NCBI RefSeq assembly: GCF_002968835.1
Contig: NZ_PKQK01000002.1
Location: forward strand, 956,244 to 1,020,243
Source of the DNA: Paenibacillus sp. PCH8
GTDB lineage: Bacteria > Bacillota > Bacilli > Paenibacillales > Paenibacillaceae
Length of the DNA stretch: 64,000 nt
Reading direction: 5' to 3'
Part shown: piece by piece, positions 44,995-54,513 of the stretch
Numbering within the stretch: position 1 is the first letter of the stretch
Layout of the letters: every line of letters starts with the position of its first letter
Made by a program: the position numbers and the translations under genes
Notes under the pieces: model-generated
Told to the model about the DNA's origin: nothing
Database searches by the model: none
Seen by the model: the letters and a program-made list of their open reading frames with translations, nothing else

Positions 44995-46499
44995 CTAAGC
45001 CATCCGCTGCTGCGCGGCCAGCCTCATAATATCCTGCTCGGTAGCCTCGGCTCCGTCTACAATTCCGGTTAGACGTCCTTCGCTCATGACCATAATGCGA
45101 TCCGACATACCTAACAGTTCCGGCATCTCGGAGCTAATCATAATAATACTTTTACCTTGACGGACCAGCTCGGTAATAATGGTGTAGATCTCGAACTTGG
45201 CTCCCACATCAATTCCACGCGTTGGTTCGTCGAGTAGTAGAATCTCCGGGTCGGTCAGCAACCAGCGGGCGAGTAGAACCTTCTGCTGATTACCACCCGA
45301 AAGGTTTCGAATCAGCGTGTTAACCGAAGGCGTTTTGGTTCTGAATTTCTGCATCTGCTCTCGTGCTTCCTCGCGTCCCTTTTTCTCGTCCAGCAATCCC
45401 ACGCGATTACGGTAACGCCCCAGACTCGCGATGATTGTATTCTCATACACCGACAACACCGGGAATATTCCCGTAACCCTTCGCTCTTCGGTCAACAGCG
45501 CGATGTTGTGACGCTTCGCAGCAGCGGGCGAATTAATCTTCACCTTGCGCCCATGAATCGATATGCTGCCTGAAGCGAGTCCCTCAATCCAAACAGCGAT
45601 TCAATTAACTCCGTCCGCTGTGCTCCAACCAGACCGCCAATCCCAAGCACTTCACCCTTGCGCAGCTCAAAAGATACCTCACGAAACGAGTTGGACTGAT
45701 TCGAAGTCAGTCCTTCGGCCTTCAATATTACTTCACCCGGTACGTTCGTCCGTTCCGGGAACCGCTCATTCATATCACGGCCAACCATACGTGTAATGAT
45801 CAGATCTGTCGTTAGATCGGCAGCATCCCATGTCCCGACAACAAAGCCGTCGCGCATAATCGTGACCTCATCCGAGATCGTCAGAATTTCCTCCATCTTG
45901 TGCGAAATATAGATAATGGATACCCCGCGACTGCGCAGCTCATTAATGATGGCGAAGAGCTGTTCCACTTCCTTGCCTGTCAGGGAAGAGGTGGGTTCAT
46001 CCATGACGATGACTTTGGAATTAAACGAGACCGCCTTGGCAATTTCCATCGATTGAATTTTGGACACGGACAGCGTTCTGGCCTGAGCCTTCGGATCAAT
46101 ATCCAGATTCAAATCCTGGAACAGGGACAGTGTATCGGTGTACATCCGTTTCTCATCTACCAGCCAGGCTCTCATTGGAAAACGCCCCAGCCATATATTC
46201 TCCATCACCGGACGATGAGGGACCGGATTCAACTCCTGATGAATCATGGATATGCCATGCTGAAGGGCTGCCTTCGAATTCGGTATATCCACGTCCTCTC
46301 CATCGATGCGTACCGTTCCTTCATCTGGCCGATACATGCCGAACAAGCATTTCATGAGCGTGGATTTGCCCGCTCCATTTTCTCCCATCAACGCATGAAC
46401 TGTTCCCGGCTTCACCTTCAACGTGACTTGACTTAGTGCCTGCACACCGGGAAAAGCTTTGGAGATTCCGTTCATCTCCAGCAGGTAAGGTGATTCCAT
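44995..46499 (-). pseudogene. mglA: Galactose-type sugar ABC ATPase (MglA-like), frameshifted
   Basis: Two frames encode consecutive halves of a duplicated ATPase. The N-terminal part (from 46499) has Walker A GENGAGKSTLMK and Walker B VIVMDEPTSSL. It runs through QRTELIESLFGLR and then goes out of frame. The C-terminal part resumes as SGSISIHGRKVKINSPAAAKRHNIALLTEERR and has the second signature LSGGNQQKV and Walker B LLLDEPTRGID. One extra base in the CCC run at 45581-45583 gives a 501-residue protein, the normal family length. All motifs are intact, so sequencing error is likely. Confidence 0.87.
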
Positions 46500-46575
46500 C
46501 TTGTATGCTCCCCTTCCTTATGACCGGCAGAAAAAGGGACGCTACCCGAATGACGGACGTCCCTGTCTGCTGCTG

Positions 46576-47637
46576 TTATTGGGCGTCGGCGATGTTGTCT
46601 TTCGTAATTTTTTTGTATGCAATCCAGACGTATTTCCCATCTGTAATGTCGAATTGGGTGTTTTCCTTCGTTGGTGTCTCGCCTTTGGCAAGAACAGCAG
46701 CCAGTGCCACCGTTGCTGCGCCCTGATTCTTGGCGTCATTCAGAACTGTACCGAGCATCGTACCATCTTGCAGAGCCTGAATGGCAGGTGCCGTTGCATC
46801 CACACCAACGACTGGCATGGATTTGCCATCCTTGAAGTACCCCGCTGCTTTCAGCGCTTCAATGGCGCCCAAGGCCATATCGTCATTATTCGCAAGCACG
46901 GCTTCAATCTTTTCACCATGGGAAGCAAGGAATGCCTGCATTTTCTCCTGCCCTTTCACCCTGTCCCACATGGCTGTGTCTTCCGCCAGTGCTTCCACTT
47001 CGATACCGGCATCCTGGATCGCTTGAACGGAATATTTGGTCCGCAGTTCCGCATCCTGGTGACCCGGTTCCCCTTTCAGCATGACGTATTGCAGCTTGCC
47101 ATCCCCGTTTTTGTCTGCTTCCGGATGTGCCTTCCAGTAATCCACAATCAGCTGCCCGGAGATCGTGCCTGATTCCTCCGCTTTCGCTCCTACGTAGTAC
47201 ACTTTATCCCACTTGTTCATGTCTTCTGCCACCGGCTCGCGGTTGAGAAATACGACTGGAATGTTGGCTGCCTTGGCCTTGTCAATGATGACGCCAGCTG
47301 CCGTCCGGTCTACCGGGTTCACAGCCATCGCATTGTATTTCTTGGATACGAACAGATCAACTTTCTCATTCTGAGTCGGCTGTGCATTCTGGCTGTCCAC
47401 GATATCCAGGGTCGCCACGCCTTCTGCTGCTGCGGTCATCGCATTACGCACACCCGTCATGAATGTATCATCGAATTTGTAGATGGCGACGCCAATCTTG
47501 GGCGTTTCTGTTCCACCTGCCGCCTGACCACCTGTCTCTGTTCCTGTATTGCCACCTGCGCTGTCTCCACCACTGCTGCACCCCGCCGCCACAACCATAA
47601 AAGCTGTAAGTAACAATGTCATCCACGTCTTCTTCAT
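46576..47637 (-). CDS. mglB: Galactose-type sugar-binding lipoprotein (MglB-like)
   Basis: The protein has 353 residues. The lipoprotein signal ends MVVAAGCSSGG, with the lipid-anchored Cys at about residue 20 and a Gly/Thr-rich linker. The mature part (KIGVAIYKFDDTFMTGVRNAM, VNPVDRTAAGVIIDKAK, NNDDMALGAIEALKAAGY, VVGVDATAPAIQALQDG) matches D-galactose/glucose-binding MglB. It binds sugar outside the cell for the MglAC importer. The start follows GGGAGG. A cre-like site lies about 50 bases upstream, so carbon catabolite repression is plausible. Confidence 0.9.
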   Translation of the reverse strand: MKKTWMTLLLTAFMVVAAGCSSGGDSAGGNTGTETGGQAAGGTETPKIGVAIYKFDDTFMTGVRNAMTAAAEGVATLDIVDSQNAQPTQNEKVDLFVSKKYNAMAVNPVDRTAAGVIIDKAKAANIPVVFLNREPVAEDMNKWDKVYYVGAKAEESGTISGQLIVDYWKAHPEADKNGDGKLQYVMLKGEPGHQDAELRTKYSVQAIQDAGIEVEALAEDTAMWDRVKGQEKMQAFLASHGEKIEAVLANNDDMALGAIEALKAAGYFKDGKSMPVVGVDATAPAIQALQDGTMLGTVLNDAKNQGAATVALAAVLAKGETPTKENTQFDITDGKYVWIAYKKITKDNIADAQ

Positions 47638-47687
47638 ATCCTAATGACCTCCCCCAAGTTCATTCGGCTTCACCGATATCTTTATTA

Positions 47688-47701
47688 TGAAAGGGTTTAC
47701 A
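47688..47701. promoter_or_regulatory. cre-like catabolite repression site
   Basis: TGAAAGGGTTTACA (plus strand) matches the CcpA site consensus TGWAANCGNTNNCA at all specified positions but one. It lies about 50 bases before the mglB start, in the presumed promoter region. Confidence 0.5.
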
Positions 47702-47746
47702 ATACATTCAAATACAATATCTTCACCTGTTCTATCGAAATCTTCC

Positions 47747-48913
47747 TCATTGTACAAAAGGAAACAGCAACTTCTGGTTATCCATCCAGAACATATTGTC
47801 GGTACTAACCACCTTCGTCTCCAGAGTCACTCTCGCCTGCACCTGTTGATTATTCAGCCTTGCAACAGCCTGATTCAGGCCCAGATACCCTGCACTGTAC
47901 CCATTCTGCACGATGAGATGTTCAAAGACACCTTCCTGCAATTGCTCCAGTTGCTCCTGCTCGCTGCCAAACCCAACAATTCTGACCTTGTCCGCAGATT
48001 TGCGTCGGTTCAGTTCATCCGCTGCTCCAAGGGAAGCAGGTTCCTGTAGTGCAATGAAGCCATTCACTTGCTGCTGGTCCAGCAACTGCTTGGCGGCCTG
48101 CCAACAACCATCCCGCGTATTGCATACCGATTTGAGTTCCACTTGAATCCCGGGATACTGTGCCAAGGCTTCCATAACTCCCTGCTCCCTGTGAACCAAA
48201 CCCGCGTTGAGCGGATCAGGCCCCATTAACGCAACATGTCCTCGTCCTTCCAGAAGTTCCGCCATGGCCTGCCCCGCCTGCCTGCCCGCTTCCAGATTAT
48301 CCATGGAGATTACGCTGGTTATGCCCTTCACGGGAAACTCATCATTAAGCACGATGACGGGAATAATGGCTCCATCGGAATTCGTTGTCTTTGCCTTCTG
48401 AATGATGTCGCTAAGTGCCTTCACACTCAGGGGATCGACCAATAGAGCCGAGGCCCCCTGCTTCAGAGCCAAAGCTGCGGCTTCCACCTGAGCATACTCT
48501 CGCGCACTACGAGATAGTGTTCTTCTATCTGCATTGGCTGGCTTGACCTGGATCTGGCTCTCGGTAGTGTCCGGGATGGAGAGCGTGTACATATTGCCGT
48601 CGGAAGGGTAGGCTTCGACCGTAATCAGTTCCGCCCCGTTCTCCTTGGCAGCCGCTTCGGCACCAAGCCGAATGGCTTCCGCAAGTTCCCCTGTTCCAGC
48701 AGGGGTGATCAGCGCAATACGTGGCGGTAACGCCGTTGCATCAGGACTTGATATGCCACAGGCTGCACACAATAGCAGCAGACAGCCGCTTCCGGCTATT
48801 CGATGTACTGATCGCCATCTCAGGAATGTAGATAAGGGTACATCAATTCGTTTTAGCATGTTTAGAAATGTACGGATTGTTCCACTGCCCCTGTTAACCA
48901 TGATGTCCATCAT
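47747..48913 (-). CDS. Sugar-binding lipoprotein, likely co-sensor of the two-component system
   Basis: The protein has 388 residues. A lipoprotein signal sits after a ~35-residue N-terminal region (IAGSGCLLLLCAACGISS). A periplasmic-binding-protein-like domain of the ribose/galactose type follows (RIALITPAGTGELAEAIRLGAEAAAKENGAEL, ASALLVDPLSVKALSDII, VISMDNLEAGRQAGQAMAELL). It is co-encoded with, and overlaps, the YesM-type kinase gene. This suggests it presents sugar to the kinase rather than serving transport. ATG 48913 has AAGGAGG nine bases upstream. Confidence 0.8.
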   Translation of the reverse strand: MMDIMVNRGSGTIRTFLNMLKRIDVPLSTFLRWRSVHRIAGSGCLLLLCAACGISSPDATALPPRIALITPAGTGELAEAIRLGAEAAAKENGAELITVEAYPSDGNMYTLSIPDTTESQIQVKPANADRRTLSRSAREYAQVEAAALALKQGASALLVDPLSVKALSDIIQKAKTTNSDGAIIPVIVLNDEFPVKGITSVISMDNLEAGRQAGQAMAELLEGRGHVALMGPDPLNAGLVHREQGVMEALAQYPGIQVELKSVCNTRDGCWQAAKQLLDQQQVNGFIALQEPASLGAADELNRRKSADKVRIVGFGSEQEQLEQLQEGVFEHLIVQNGYSAGYLGLNQAVARLNNQQVQARVTLETKVVSTDNMFWMDNQKLLFPFVQ

Positions 48914-50717
48914 TGGGCTCGCCCTCCTTCTGCTCTGATTGAACGGGAATCCGAATCCAAACGGTGGTACCCTCTTCCAGCTCACTTGTGAATTCAAGAC
49001 CATAGCTCTCGCCGTAATAGAGACGTATACGGTCATGTACATTGCGTACAGCGACACCTGATCCTGCACCGCTTTTGACTACAGGACGACCACTTATTAA
49101 TCCCGACATCTGCTCCTCCGTCATACCCACACCATTATCCGTGATGCGAAACACCAGCTTGTTGTCCTCACGATATACATCAATCTCGATACATCCCTCG
49201 TCCATGTGATACTCGATGCCATGAACAATAGCGTTTTCAATCAGGGGTTGAAGCACCAGCTTCAATGTCAAGCAATCCAGCAGCGTCTCATCTGCCATGA
49301 TCCTGAAGTTGAATTTGCGCTTGAATCTCATCTGTTGAATTGTCAGATAATGCTGGGCATGCTCCAGTTCTTCCCTGATGGTGATAATCGTTTTTCCCTG
49401 ACTGAGACTGATGCGAAACAAGCGTGAGAGTGACGTAATCATCGTAATCACTTCCTCATTGCGGCTCATGCCTACCATGCGCACCACGGAATTCAGGGTG
49501 TTATATAGAAAATGCGGATTGATCTGAGCCTGCAAGGCTTCCAGCTCCAGACGTCGCTTCTGCTCCTGTTCATGAATGATCTCATCCATCAAGGTGCGAA
49601 TTTTATTAACCATGAGGTTAAAGCGACGGGATAGACGTTCCACTTCAAGCGGTCCTTCAATAGGCAACTCCACGTTGAAATCCCCGCGCTCCACAGCCTT
49701 CATCTTCCGTTCCATTCGCCGAATCGGACGAGTCAGACTGGAGGACAGGAACAGGGATACCAGGATGCCCAGTACCAGCACAACCACCAATACACGAACC
49801 AGATAGCCAGTGACTTCCTGGCGAGTTGTCATAATCTCATCCAGATAGGCGACACCGACAATTTTCCATCCGATATTGGCGACGGACTTCACGGTATTCA
49901 GCCTTTTCTGTCCCTCTGCTTCATCTTCATAACTGCCGGTTGCCACCAGAGCCTGTTCAATATTCTCGCTTTTGAGTCCCATATACATTAATTGTTGCTG
50001 CGGATGATACACGATATTGCCCGCACTCTCATCAATAATATAGACGTATCCCCGTTGCCCCAGACTGACTCGGCGGCTCAGTTCATCCATCTGTTTGAAG
50101 TTGATATCGACCAGCAGGATCACCTGCAGATCCTGTCCATTTTCCCTTATCGTAATGCCTTTGCTCATGGAAACGACCCATCTGTATGGGCCTGTGTACA
50201 TATTCTGAATATGAGGCAATGAGAAACTAAGATGATCTGGCACGCGAAGGGCAGACTGAAACCACCCTTGCTGTGTCACATGGGCACTCGGTTTTAATTC
50301 GGCCGAAGGTCTGTTCTTGAGCAAATGTCCAGTAGAGTCAAGAAGGGTAATCGAGATGATATCCTCACGGCTGCTGAGCAGTATATCGAGTTGTTTGTCC
50401 ACCTGATCCCCTTCCCATATCCCGTCACGCAGCATGTGTTCCTCAATCGCACGGTACAGATGAGACATACTGCGTACGTAATCCTCCAGGTTATAACTGA
50501 CCTGATCTACAATCTGTCTCGTCGTCAGTTCCGCACTTCGCTCGGCAGCCTGCGTGAATTTGTCGTGCAGAAGCATCGCCATAATGGTCAACACCAATAC
50601 AATGAAGACAGAGAAGGACCACGTTATGATAGAACGGATACTGCTGACCCTGGATGAACGCAGACGAGAGCGCAAGCGACATCCTATGGACTTCACCCAT
50701 CTGATCAAGGATCTCAT
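48894..50717 (-). CDS. YesM-type sensor histidine kinase
   Basis: The protein has 607 residues. A transmembrane segment (about 30-52) is followed by an extracellular dCache-like sensing domain (about 55-300), a second membrane span (about 310-335) and a HAMP segment (LTRPIRRMERKMKAVERGDF). The kinase domain has phospho-acceptor His402 in QINPHFLYNTLN and an ATP-binding domain with LVLQPLIENAIVHGI and ITDNGVGM. It overlaps the response regulator by four bases and the lipoprotein gene by 20. Confidence 0.9.
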   Translation of the reverse strand: MRSLIRWVKSIGCRLRSRLRSSRVSSIRSIITWSFSVFIVLVLTIMAMLLHDKFTQAAERSAELTTRQIVDQVSYNLEDYVRSMSHLYRAIEEHMLRDGIWEGDQVDKQLDILLSSREDIISITLLDSTGHLLKNRPSAELKPSAHVTQQGWFQSALRVPDHLSFSLPHIQNMYTGPYRWVVSMSKGITIRENGQDLQVILLVDINFKQMDELSRRVSLGQRGYVYIIDESAGNIVYHPQQQLMYMGLKSENIEQALVATGSYEDEAEGQKRLNTVKSVANIGWKIVGVAYLDEIMTTRQEVTGYLVRVLVVVLVLGILVSLFLSSSLTRPIRRMERKMKAVERGDFNVELPIEGPLEVERLSRRFNLMVNKIRTLMDEIIHEQEQKRRLELEALQAQINPHFLYNTLNSVVRMVGMSRNEEVITMITSLSRLFRISLSQGKTIITIREELEHAQHYLTIQQMRFKRKFNFRIMADETLLDCLTLKLVLQPLIENAIVHGIEYHMDEGCIEIDVYREDNKLVFRITDNGVGMTEEQMSGLISGRPVVKSGAGSGVAVRNVHDRIRLYYGESYGLEFTSELEEGTTVWIRIPVQSEQKEGEPNDGHHG

Positions 50718-52450
50718 CGTACTGAACCTTCGCTTGCCGCCTGGGGAGCCTGTTTACGATACTCTTTGGGCGAGACACCGATGTGTTTTTTGAAACAAAA
50801 GCTGAAATAATTCGGTTCGGCGAAGCCGACCTGTTCCGCAATCTGAAACGACTTCAGCTCGGTCGAGCGAAGCAGTTCGCGGGCTGCCTCCATGCGAATC
50901 TGCATCAGATATTGCAGGAAGGTGAGCTGTACTTCTTTTTTGAAAATGCCACAAAAATAACCGGAGCTGATATGCAGATGTCCGCATACCTTCTGAATGG
51001 ACAGGTCAGGATCGGCATAGTGCTCTTTGGTGAAGGTTAACGCCTGTTCCACAATATCCTTGTATACGTGCTGGCGACCGCTCGCAATGCGATGTTGTAC
51101 GAGCAGACAGACCTCCCGTACCTTCTCCTGTGCCTCGGACAATCCGGGCAGTCGGAACAGATCCGCATACAACTGGAATCCTGCACCAAAGATATCTTCC
51201 ATGGCTTCTCCTGATGCTTGTGCAGCCTTCCATACCATCGTTAACACTTCTATTAGATACAGCTGAATGTCACTTCGCCCATGCTCCACCGTAATTTCCC
51301 TGAAAATGATCGCAAGCGTCTCCTCCAGCTCCACCTGTGTGCCCGCCTTCAGACAACGCGTCAGCGTCTGCTGCTTCAACTCGTCAAATCGCAGTTTGCC
51401 CGCTGTCTGGCGCTCCACATCCGCAATATATATGATCGAATCAGTCCCGGGAACTAGCCGGTAATCCAGTGCCAGCAGGGCATCTTCATAGGCATGATTC
51501 ACATCCGCAAGGGTATCCACAATCTGACCAGATCCCACTGTGGCCGGGATGCGCAAATAGTGGTTGATACTACGCATGACATTTTCCAGCGCCTTCTGTT
51601 GCCGCTTCGCCCCATCTGTCCCACCCCACCGATCCACGTAGAGCAGTACAACGGCCTCCTGATGCATAAATGCATGACCAGCCCCATGTTCCGACCAGAC
51701 TTCTGCCGCAATATTAAGTGCAGCGAACTGTTTCAGTTCAGCATCTTCCGATTGACGCAAGGAACCTCCAGGTACAATGACCTCTGGCTGATCTGCTTGC
51801 TCTGATGCTGTTTTCATATGTCGCTGTGGATCATTAGATATTCCTTCGTGCTTCTCCTTCTTCGTGTCTCCATCCATATGAAGTGTTAATACGGATACAC
51901 CGTATCTTTCCCCTGCCAGATCCAATCCGCATTGTTTGGCTTTGCTATGAATATAGGTCGAGGATTTCTGACGATGGAGCAGCGTTGCCATGAGATCTGC
52001 CTGCAATAACGGCAAACTGGCATGATAGTGCTCACGTAGCTGCTGTACATCTTCACGCTCGGCCACTTCAGCCGCCATCTGGGCACGCAGTCTTGTAAGC
52101 AGCTCGGTCAGGTGCCCTGCCGAGAACGGCTTCAGCAGATATTCATCCACACTCAGCGAGACGGCTTGCCTGGCATAATCAAATTCATCATATCCGGTCA
52201 AAATAACGACTTTCACCAGTGGATTCCGCATCCGCAATCTTCGTGCCAATTCCAATCCATCCATAAAAGGCATGCTGATATCCGTAACCACAATATCCGG
52301 CTCTACCCGTTCCGCCATCTCCAGCGCTTCCCGCCCATTCTCTGCCAAACCGACAATCCGCAGATCGAGTGCTTCCCAATCGACCTCTACCACTAACCCT
52401 TCGCGTACATCTTCTTCATCATCCACCAGCAGCACCCGGTACACGTTCAT
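50714..52450 (-). CDS. YesN-type response regulator (REC + AraC HTH)
   Basis: The protein has 578 residues. The receiver domain (1-125) has acidic residues DDEED (10-14), phospho-acceptor Asp57 (VVTDISMP) and Lys107-region LLKPFS. A long linker region leads to a C-terminal AraC-type DNA-binding domain (LSIQKVCGHLHISSGYFCGIFKKEV... and FQIAEQVGFAEPNYFSFCFKK). It probably activates the adjacent sugar-uptake genes. The start at 52450 follows GGGAGG at short spacing; the upstream in-frame extension lacks an RBS. Confidence 0.9.
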   Translation of the reverse strand: MNVYRVLLVDDEEDVREGLVVEVDWEALDLRIVGLAENGREALEMAERVEPDIVVTDISMPFMDGLELARRLRMRNPLVKVVILTGYDEFDYARQAVSLSVDEYLLKPFSAGHLTELLTRLRAQMAAEVAEREDVQQLREHYHASLPLLQADLMATLLHRQKSSTYIHSKAKQCGLDLAGERYGVSVLTLHMDGDTKKEKHEGISNDPQRHMKTASEQADQPEVIVPGGSLRQSEDAELKQFAALNIAAEVWSEHGAGHAFMHQEAVVLLYVDRWGGTDGAKRQQKALENVMRSINHYLRIPATVGSGQIVDTLADVNHAYEDALLALDYRLVPGTDSIIYIADVERQTAGKLRFDELKQQTLTRCLKAGTQVELEETLAIIFREITVEHGRSDIQLYLIEVLTMVWKAAQASGEAMEDIFGAGFQLYADLFRLPGLSEAQEKVREVCLLVQHRIASGRQHVYKDIVEQALTFTKEHYADPDLSIQKVCGHLHISSGYFCGIFKKEVQLTFLQYLMQIRMEAARELLRSTELKSFQIAEQVGFAEPNYFSFCFKKHIGVSPKEYRKQAPQAASEGSVR

Positions 52451-52632
52451 ATCCCTCCCTTTTATCTGACGGGCATAAGCCCGAGCAATTATAGATAAGT
52501 AAACTTGTCGCATCATTTAATAATGGTTATGTAGAGAAGCTCTAATGTTGCCATCATAATATACAATATTATCGGAAATATGTAATCGCTTTCTTCATTA
52601 GGAGTGAGGCAGCCCTAACGATGTTCTCCTTG

Positions 52633-52716
52633 TTAATCTTCCTGATTGGCAAGCATATGTATAACTTCCTCGATCGTCGATTTCCGCTCAACCAAAACGG
52701 TCGATGACTGACTCAA
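52633..52716 (-). CDS. 27-codon small ORF with ideal RBS
   Basis: The sequence encodes MSQSSTVLVERKSTIEEVIH followed by seven more residues. A TTG start has GGAGG exactly nine bases upstream, and the frame ends with TAA. The peptide is amphipathic and charged, with no signal or membrane segment. I do not recognise it. It lies 180 bases upstream of the YesN-type regulator on the same strand and next to the divergent cold-shock promoter. It could be a leader peptide, a small regulatory protein or a chance frame. Confidence 0.4.
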   Translation of the reverse strand: MSQSSTVLVERKSTIEEVIHMLANQED

Positions 52717-52735
52717 TATTAAAAACCTCCAAATC

Positions 52736-52764
52736 TTGACTTATATTCGCGGACATGGTATTAT
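52736..52764 (+). promoter_or_regulatory. Cold-shock gene promoter with long leader
   Basis: TTGACT (52736-52741) and TATTAT (52759-52764) are separated by 17 bases. The transcript would have a leader of about 110 bases before the cold-shock gene, as usual for csp mRNAs that switch structure at low temperature. Confidence 0.75.
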
Positions 52765-52884
52765 CATATCAATCGATACATTAGTGGACATCAAGTCTGC
52801 GGTTTACAAGGAACCTGGTGAGTGTTAACTTAATTTATACTCGTCGTAATGTTCGGCAAAAACTTATTTTTTTGGAGGAATCAC

Positions 52885-53085
52885 ATGCAAACAGGTACAG
52901 TTAAATGGTTCAACGCGGATAAAGGCTTCGGCTTTATCGAAACTGAAGAAGGAACAGACGTATTCGTTCATTTCAGTGCAATTCAAGGTGAAGGTTACAA
53001 ATCATTGGACGAAGGACAACGCGTTCAATTTGAAGTAACTCAAGGCAACCGTGGACCACAAGCTGAGAACGTTACTAAACTTTAA
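52885..53085 (+). CDS. CspA family cold-shock protein
   Basis: The protein has 66 residues and a complete cold-shock domain: RNP1 KGFGFIE and RNP2 VFVHFSAI. It binds single-stranded RNA and DNA and acts as an RNA chaperone. The start at 52885 follows GGAGG; the twelve upstream codons are excluded. It is monocistronic, with a terminator just after the stop. Confidence 0.96.
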   Translation: MQTGTVKWFNADKGFGFIETEEGTDVFVHFSAIQGEGYKSLDEGQRVQFEVTQGNRGPQAENVTKL

Positions 53086-53095
53086 TTATATGAAG

Positions 53096-53124
53096 GCTGC
53101 CTTTTAACAAGGCAGCTTTTTATT
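53096..53124 (+). terminator. Terminator of the cold-shock gene
   Basis: GCTGCCTT (53096-53103) pairs with AAGGCAGC (53109-53116) around TTAAC, followed by a T-rich tail. Confidence 0.88.
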
Positions 53125-53192
53125 TATAACCATATTGCACACGTTAAACTGTTATCCACCATTGAATCTACATTGAAAGTGAGGTATTACCC

Positions 53193-53465
53193 ATGGACAA
53201 AGAACAATTGATCGTAGAAGTTGCCAAGGCTGGCGGTTTCTCTAAGAAGAACGCTGAAAAAGCTGTAACCGTTGTACTCGATTCCATTCTCGAAGCTCTA
53301 AAAGAAGGTAAAGAAGTTCAATTGGTTGGATTCGGGAAGTTCGAAGTGCGTGACCGTGAGGCAAGAACGGGAAGAAGCCGCAAAACAGGTAAAGAAATAC
53401 AACTCCCTGCAGGTAAAGTTCCTGTGTTCACAGCAGGAATAAGCATGAAGGAAGCTTTAAATTAA
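53193..53465 (+). CDS. HU family DNA-binding protein
   Basis: The protein has 90 residues with the full HU/IHF fold: MDKEQLIVEVAKAGGFSKKNAEKAV, LVGFGKFEVRDREARTGRSRKTG with the DNA-binding arm Arg/Pro region, and VPVFTAGISMKEALN at the C-terminus. HU compacts and bends chromosomal DNA as a dimer. The start has AAGTGAGG upstream. It lies close after the cold-shock gene but beyond its terminator, so it has its own promoter. Confidence 0.95.
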   Translation: MDKEQLIVEVAKAGGFSKKNAEKAVTVVLDSILEALKEGKEVQLVGFGKFEVRDREARTGRSRKTGKEIQLPAGKVPVFTAGISMKEALN

Positions 53466-53868
53466 GCAATGCAACACCCATTGAAAAGAGGTTTTTATTC
53501 AAACACACAATGATAATATGGATTTAAATGTCGTGTTTTCTACCGTTGATGATATCATTAACTTTTATTCCGGCAAGCAGACGAACCCGAATAATACAGA
53601 AAATCACTCCCATGGTAAACCCTCATCAGCGGATTCTGAACATCCCCTGCGACCATCCACTCGCTAAACGTATATACTCATCTTGGACAACAAGAGGTCC
53701 TGTTCCGCTCCAAACGGTCCAGGGCCTGATTTGTTTTAAGCACGAGTATTTGTATCCTCACTTTCTTCATATCTTTGTCGAAGTACATTCAGAGTAACCA
53801 AGTGCCTGGTCAAATAAAGCTGGCTCCGTCAGGAACCAGCCGTTTTCTCGTTTCTTTGTCAACCCATC
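53466..53868. other. Intergenic region with a doubtful 49-codon frame
   Basis: About 400 bases between the convergent HU and Vat-type genes. A plus-strand frame at 53518-53667 (MDLNVVFSTVDDIINFYSGK...) has protein-like composition but no RBS. I do not call it a gene. The right end holds a terminator (separate entry). Confidence 0.5.
53819..53847. terminator. Terminator between convergent genes
   Basis: GCTGGCTCC (53819-53827) pairs with GGAACCAGC (53832-53840) with one mismatch around a GTCA loop, followed by CGTTTTC. Confidence 0.7.
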
Positions 53869-54513
53869 CTACTTGCTATTAAGCAATTCGCGTAATGTCT
53901 GTGAATCGTATCCGGAGACCAATCGTTCCAGATGAGCATCCAGCCACGTCTCATCCTGATCCCACCATTTCAGTTCCAGCAGCATTGCAATGGTTTCTTC
54001 GTCAAAACGCTTTTTGATAAACTTCGCTGGATTACCACCAACGATCGTATAAGGCTCGATATCCTTAACAACTGTCGAATTGGAGGCAACAATGGCACCA
54101 TCTCCGATGGTAACACCAGGCATGATCGTCACATTTTGCCCAAGCCAGACATCGTTCCCAAGGTTGGTATCGCCCTTATAAGGGAGCTGCTCAAGCGTTG
54201 GTGTCACACGCTCCCACCCTCCGCCGAAAATGTTGAACGGATAGGTTGTCACGCCCTCCATTCGGTGATTCGCACCATTCATAATGAATGTCACACCTTC
54301 TGCAATCGCACAGAAATTGCCGATCACGAGACGATCACCTATGAAGTCATAATGATGCTGGATCCGGTCATAGAATTGCTCCGGCGAATTCGTATTATCG
54401 CTATAATACGTATAATCACCGATGTCTACATTGGAACGCGGTGGCAAGTTTTGAATGTAACAGACCGTGCGGATATTCTCATTCGGGAAAAGTTTTGTTT
54501 TATCAGGGGCCAC
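53869..54513 (-). CDS. Vat-type xenobiotic O-acetyltransferase (streptogramin A acetyltransferase family)
   Basis: The protein has 214 residues, the normal length of Vat/XAT enzymes. Left-handed beta-helix hexapeptides cover about 55-180 (LVIGNFCAIAEGVTFIMNGAN, VWLGQNVTIMPGVTIGDGAIVASNSTVV). The catalytic His is in NGANHRMEGVTTYPFNIFGGGW, and YTIVGGNPAKFIKKRF is the C-terminal family motif. Vat enzymes acetylate streptogramin A antibiotics; chromosomal homologues occur in Paenibacillus. The GTG start at 54513 has AAAGGAGGG upstream. The open frame continues 68 codons further upstream without an RBS. Confidence 0.85.
   Translation of the reverse strand: MAPDKTKLFPNENIRTVCYIQNLPPRSNVDIGDYTYYSDNTNSPEQFYDRIQHHYDFIGDRLVIGNFCAIAEGVTFIMNGANHRMEGVTTYPFNIFGGGWERVTPTLEQLPYKGDTNLGNDVWLGQNVTIMPGVTIGDGAIVASNSTVVKDIEPYTIVGGNPAKFIKKRFDEETIAMLLELKWWDQDETWLDAHLERLVSGYDSQTLRELLNSK

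Noticed and set aside
46501..47172. 223-codon plus-strand frame antisense to mglB
   Set aside because: It lies entirely over a well-supported gene on the other strand, has no RBS and no family resemblance.
53518..53667. 49-codon plus-strand frame after HU
   Set aside because: Protein-like composition, but no RBS and no recognisable family, so it is mentioned only as doubtful.
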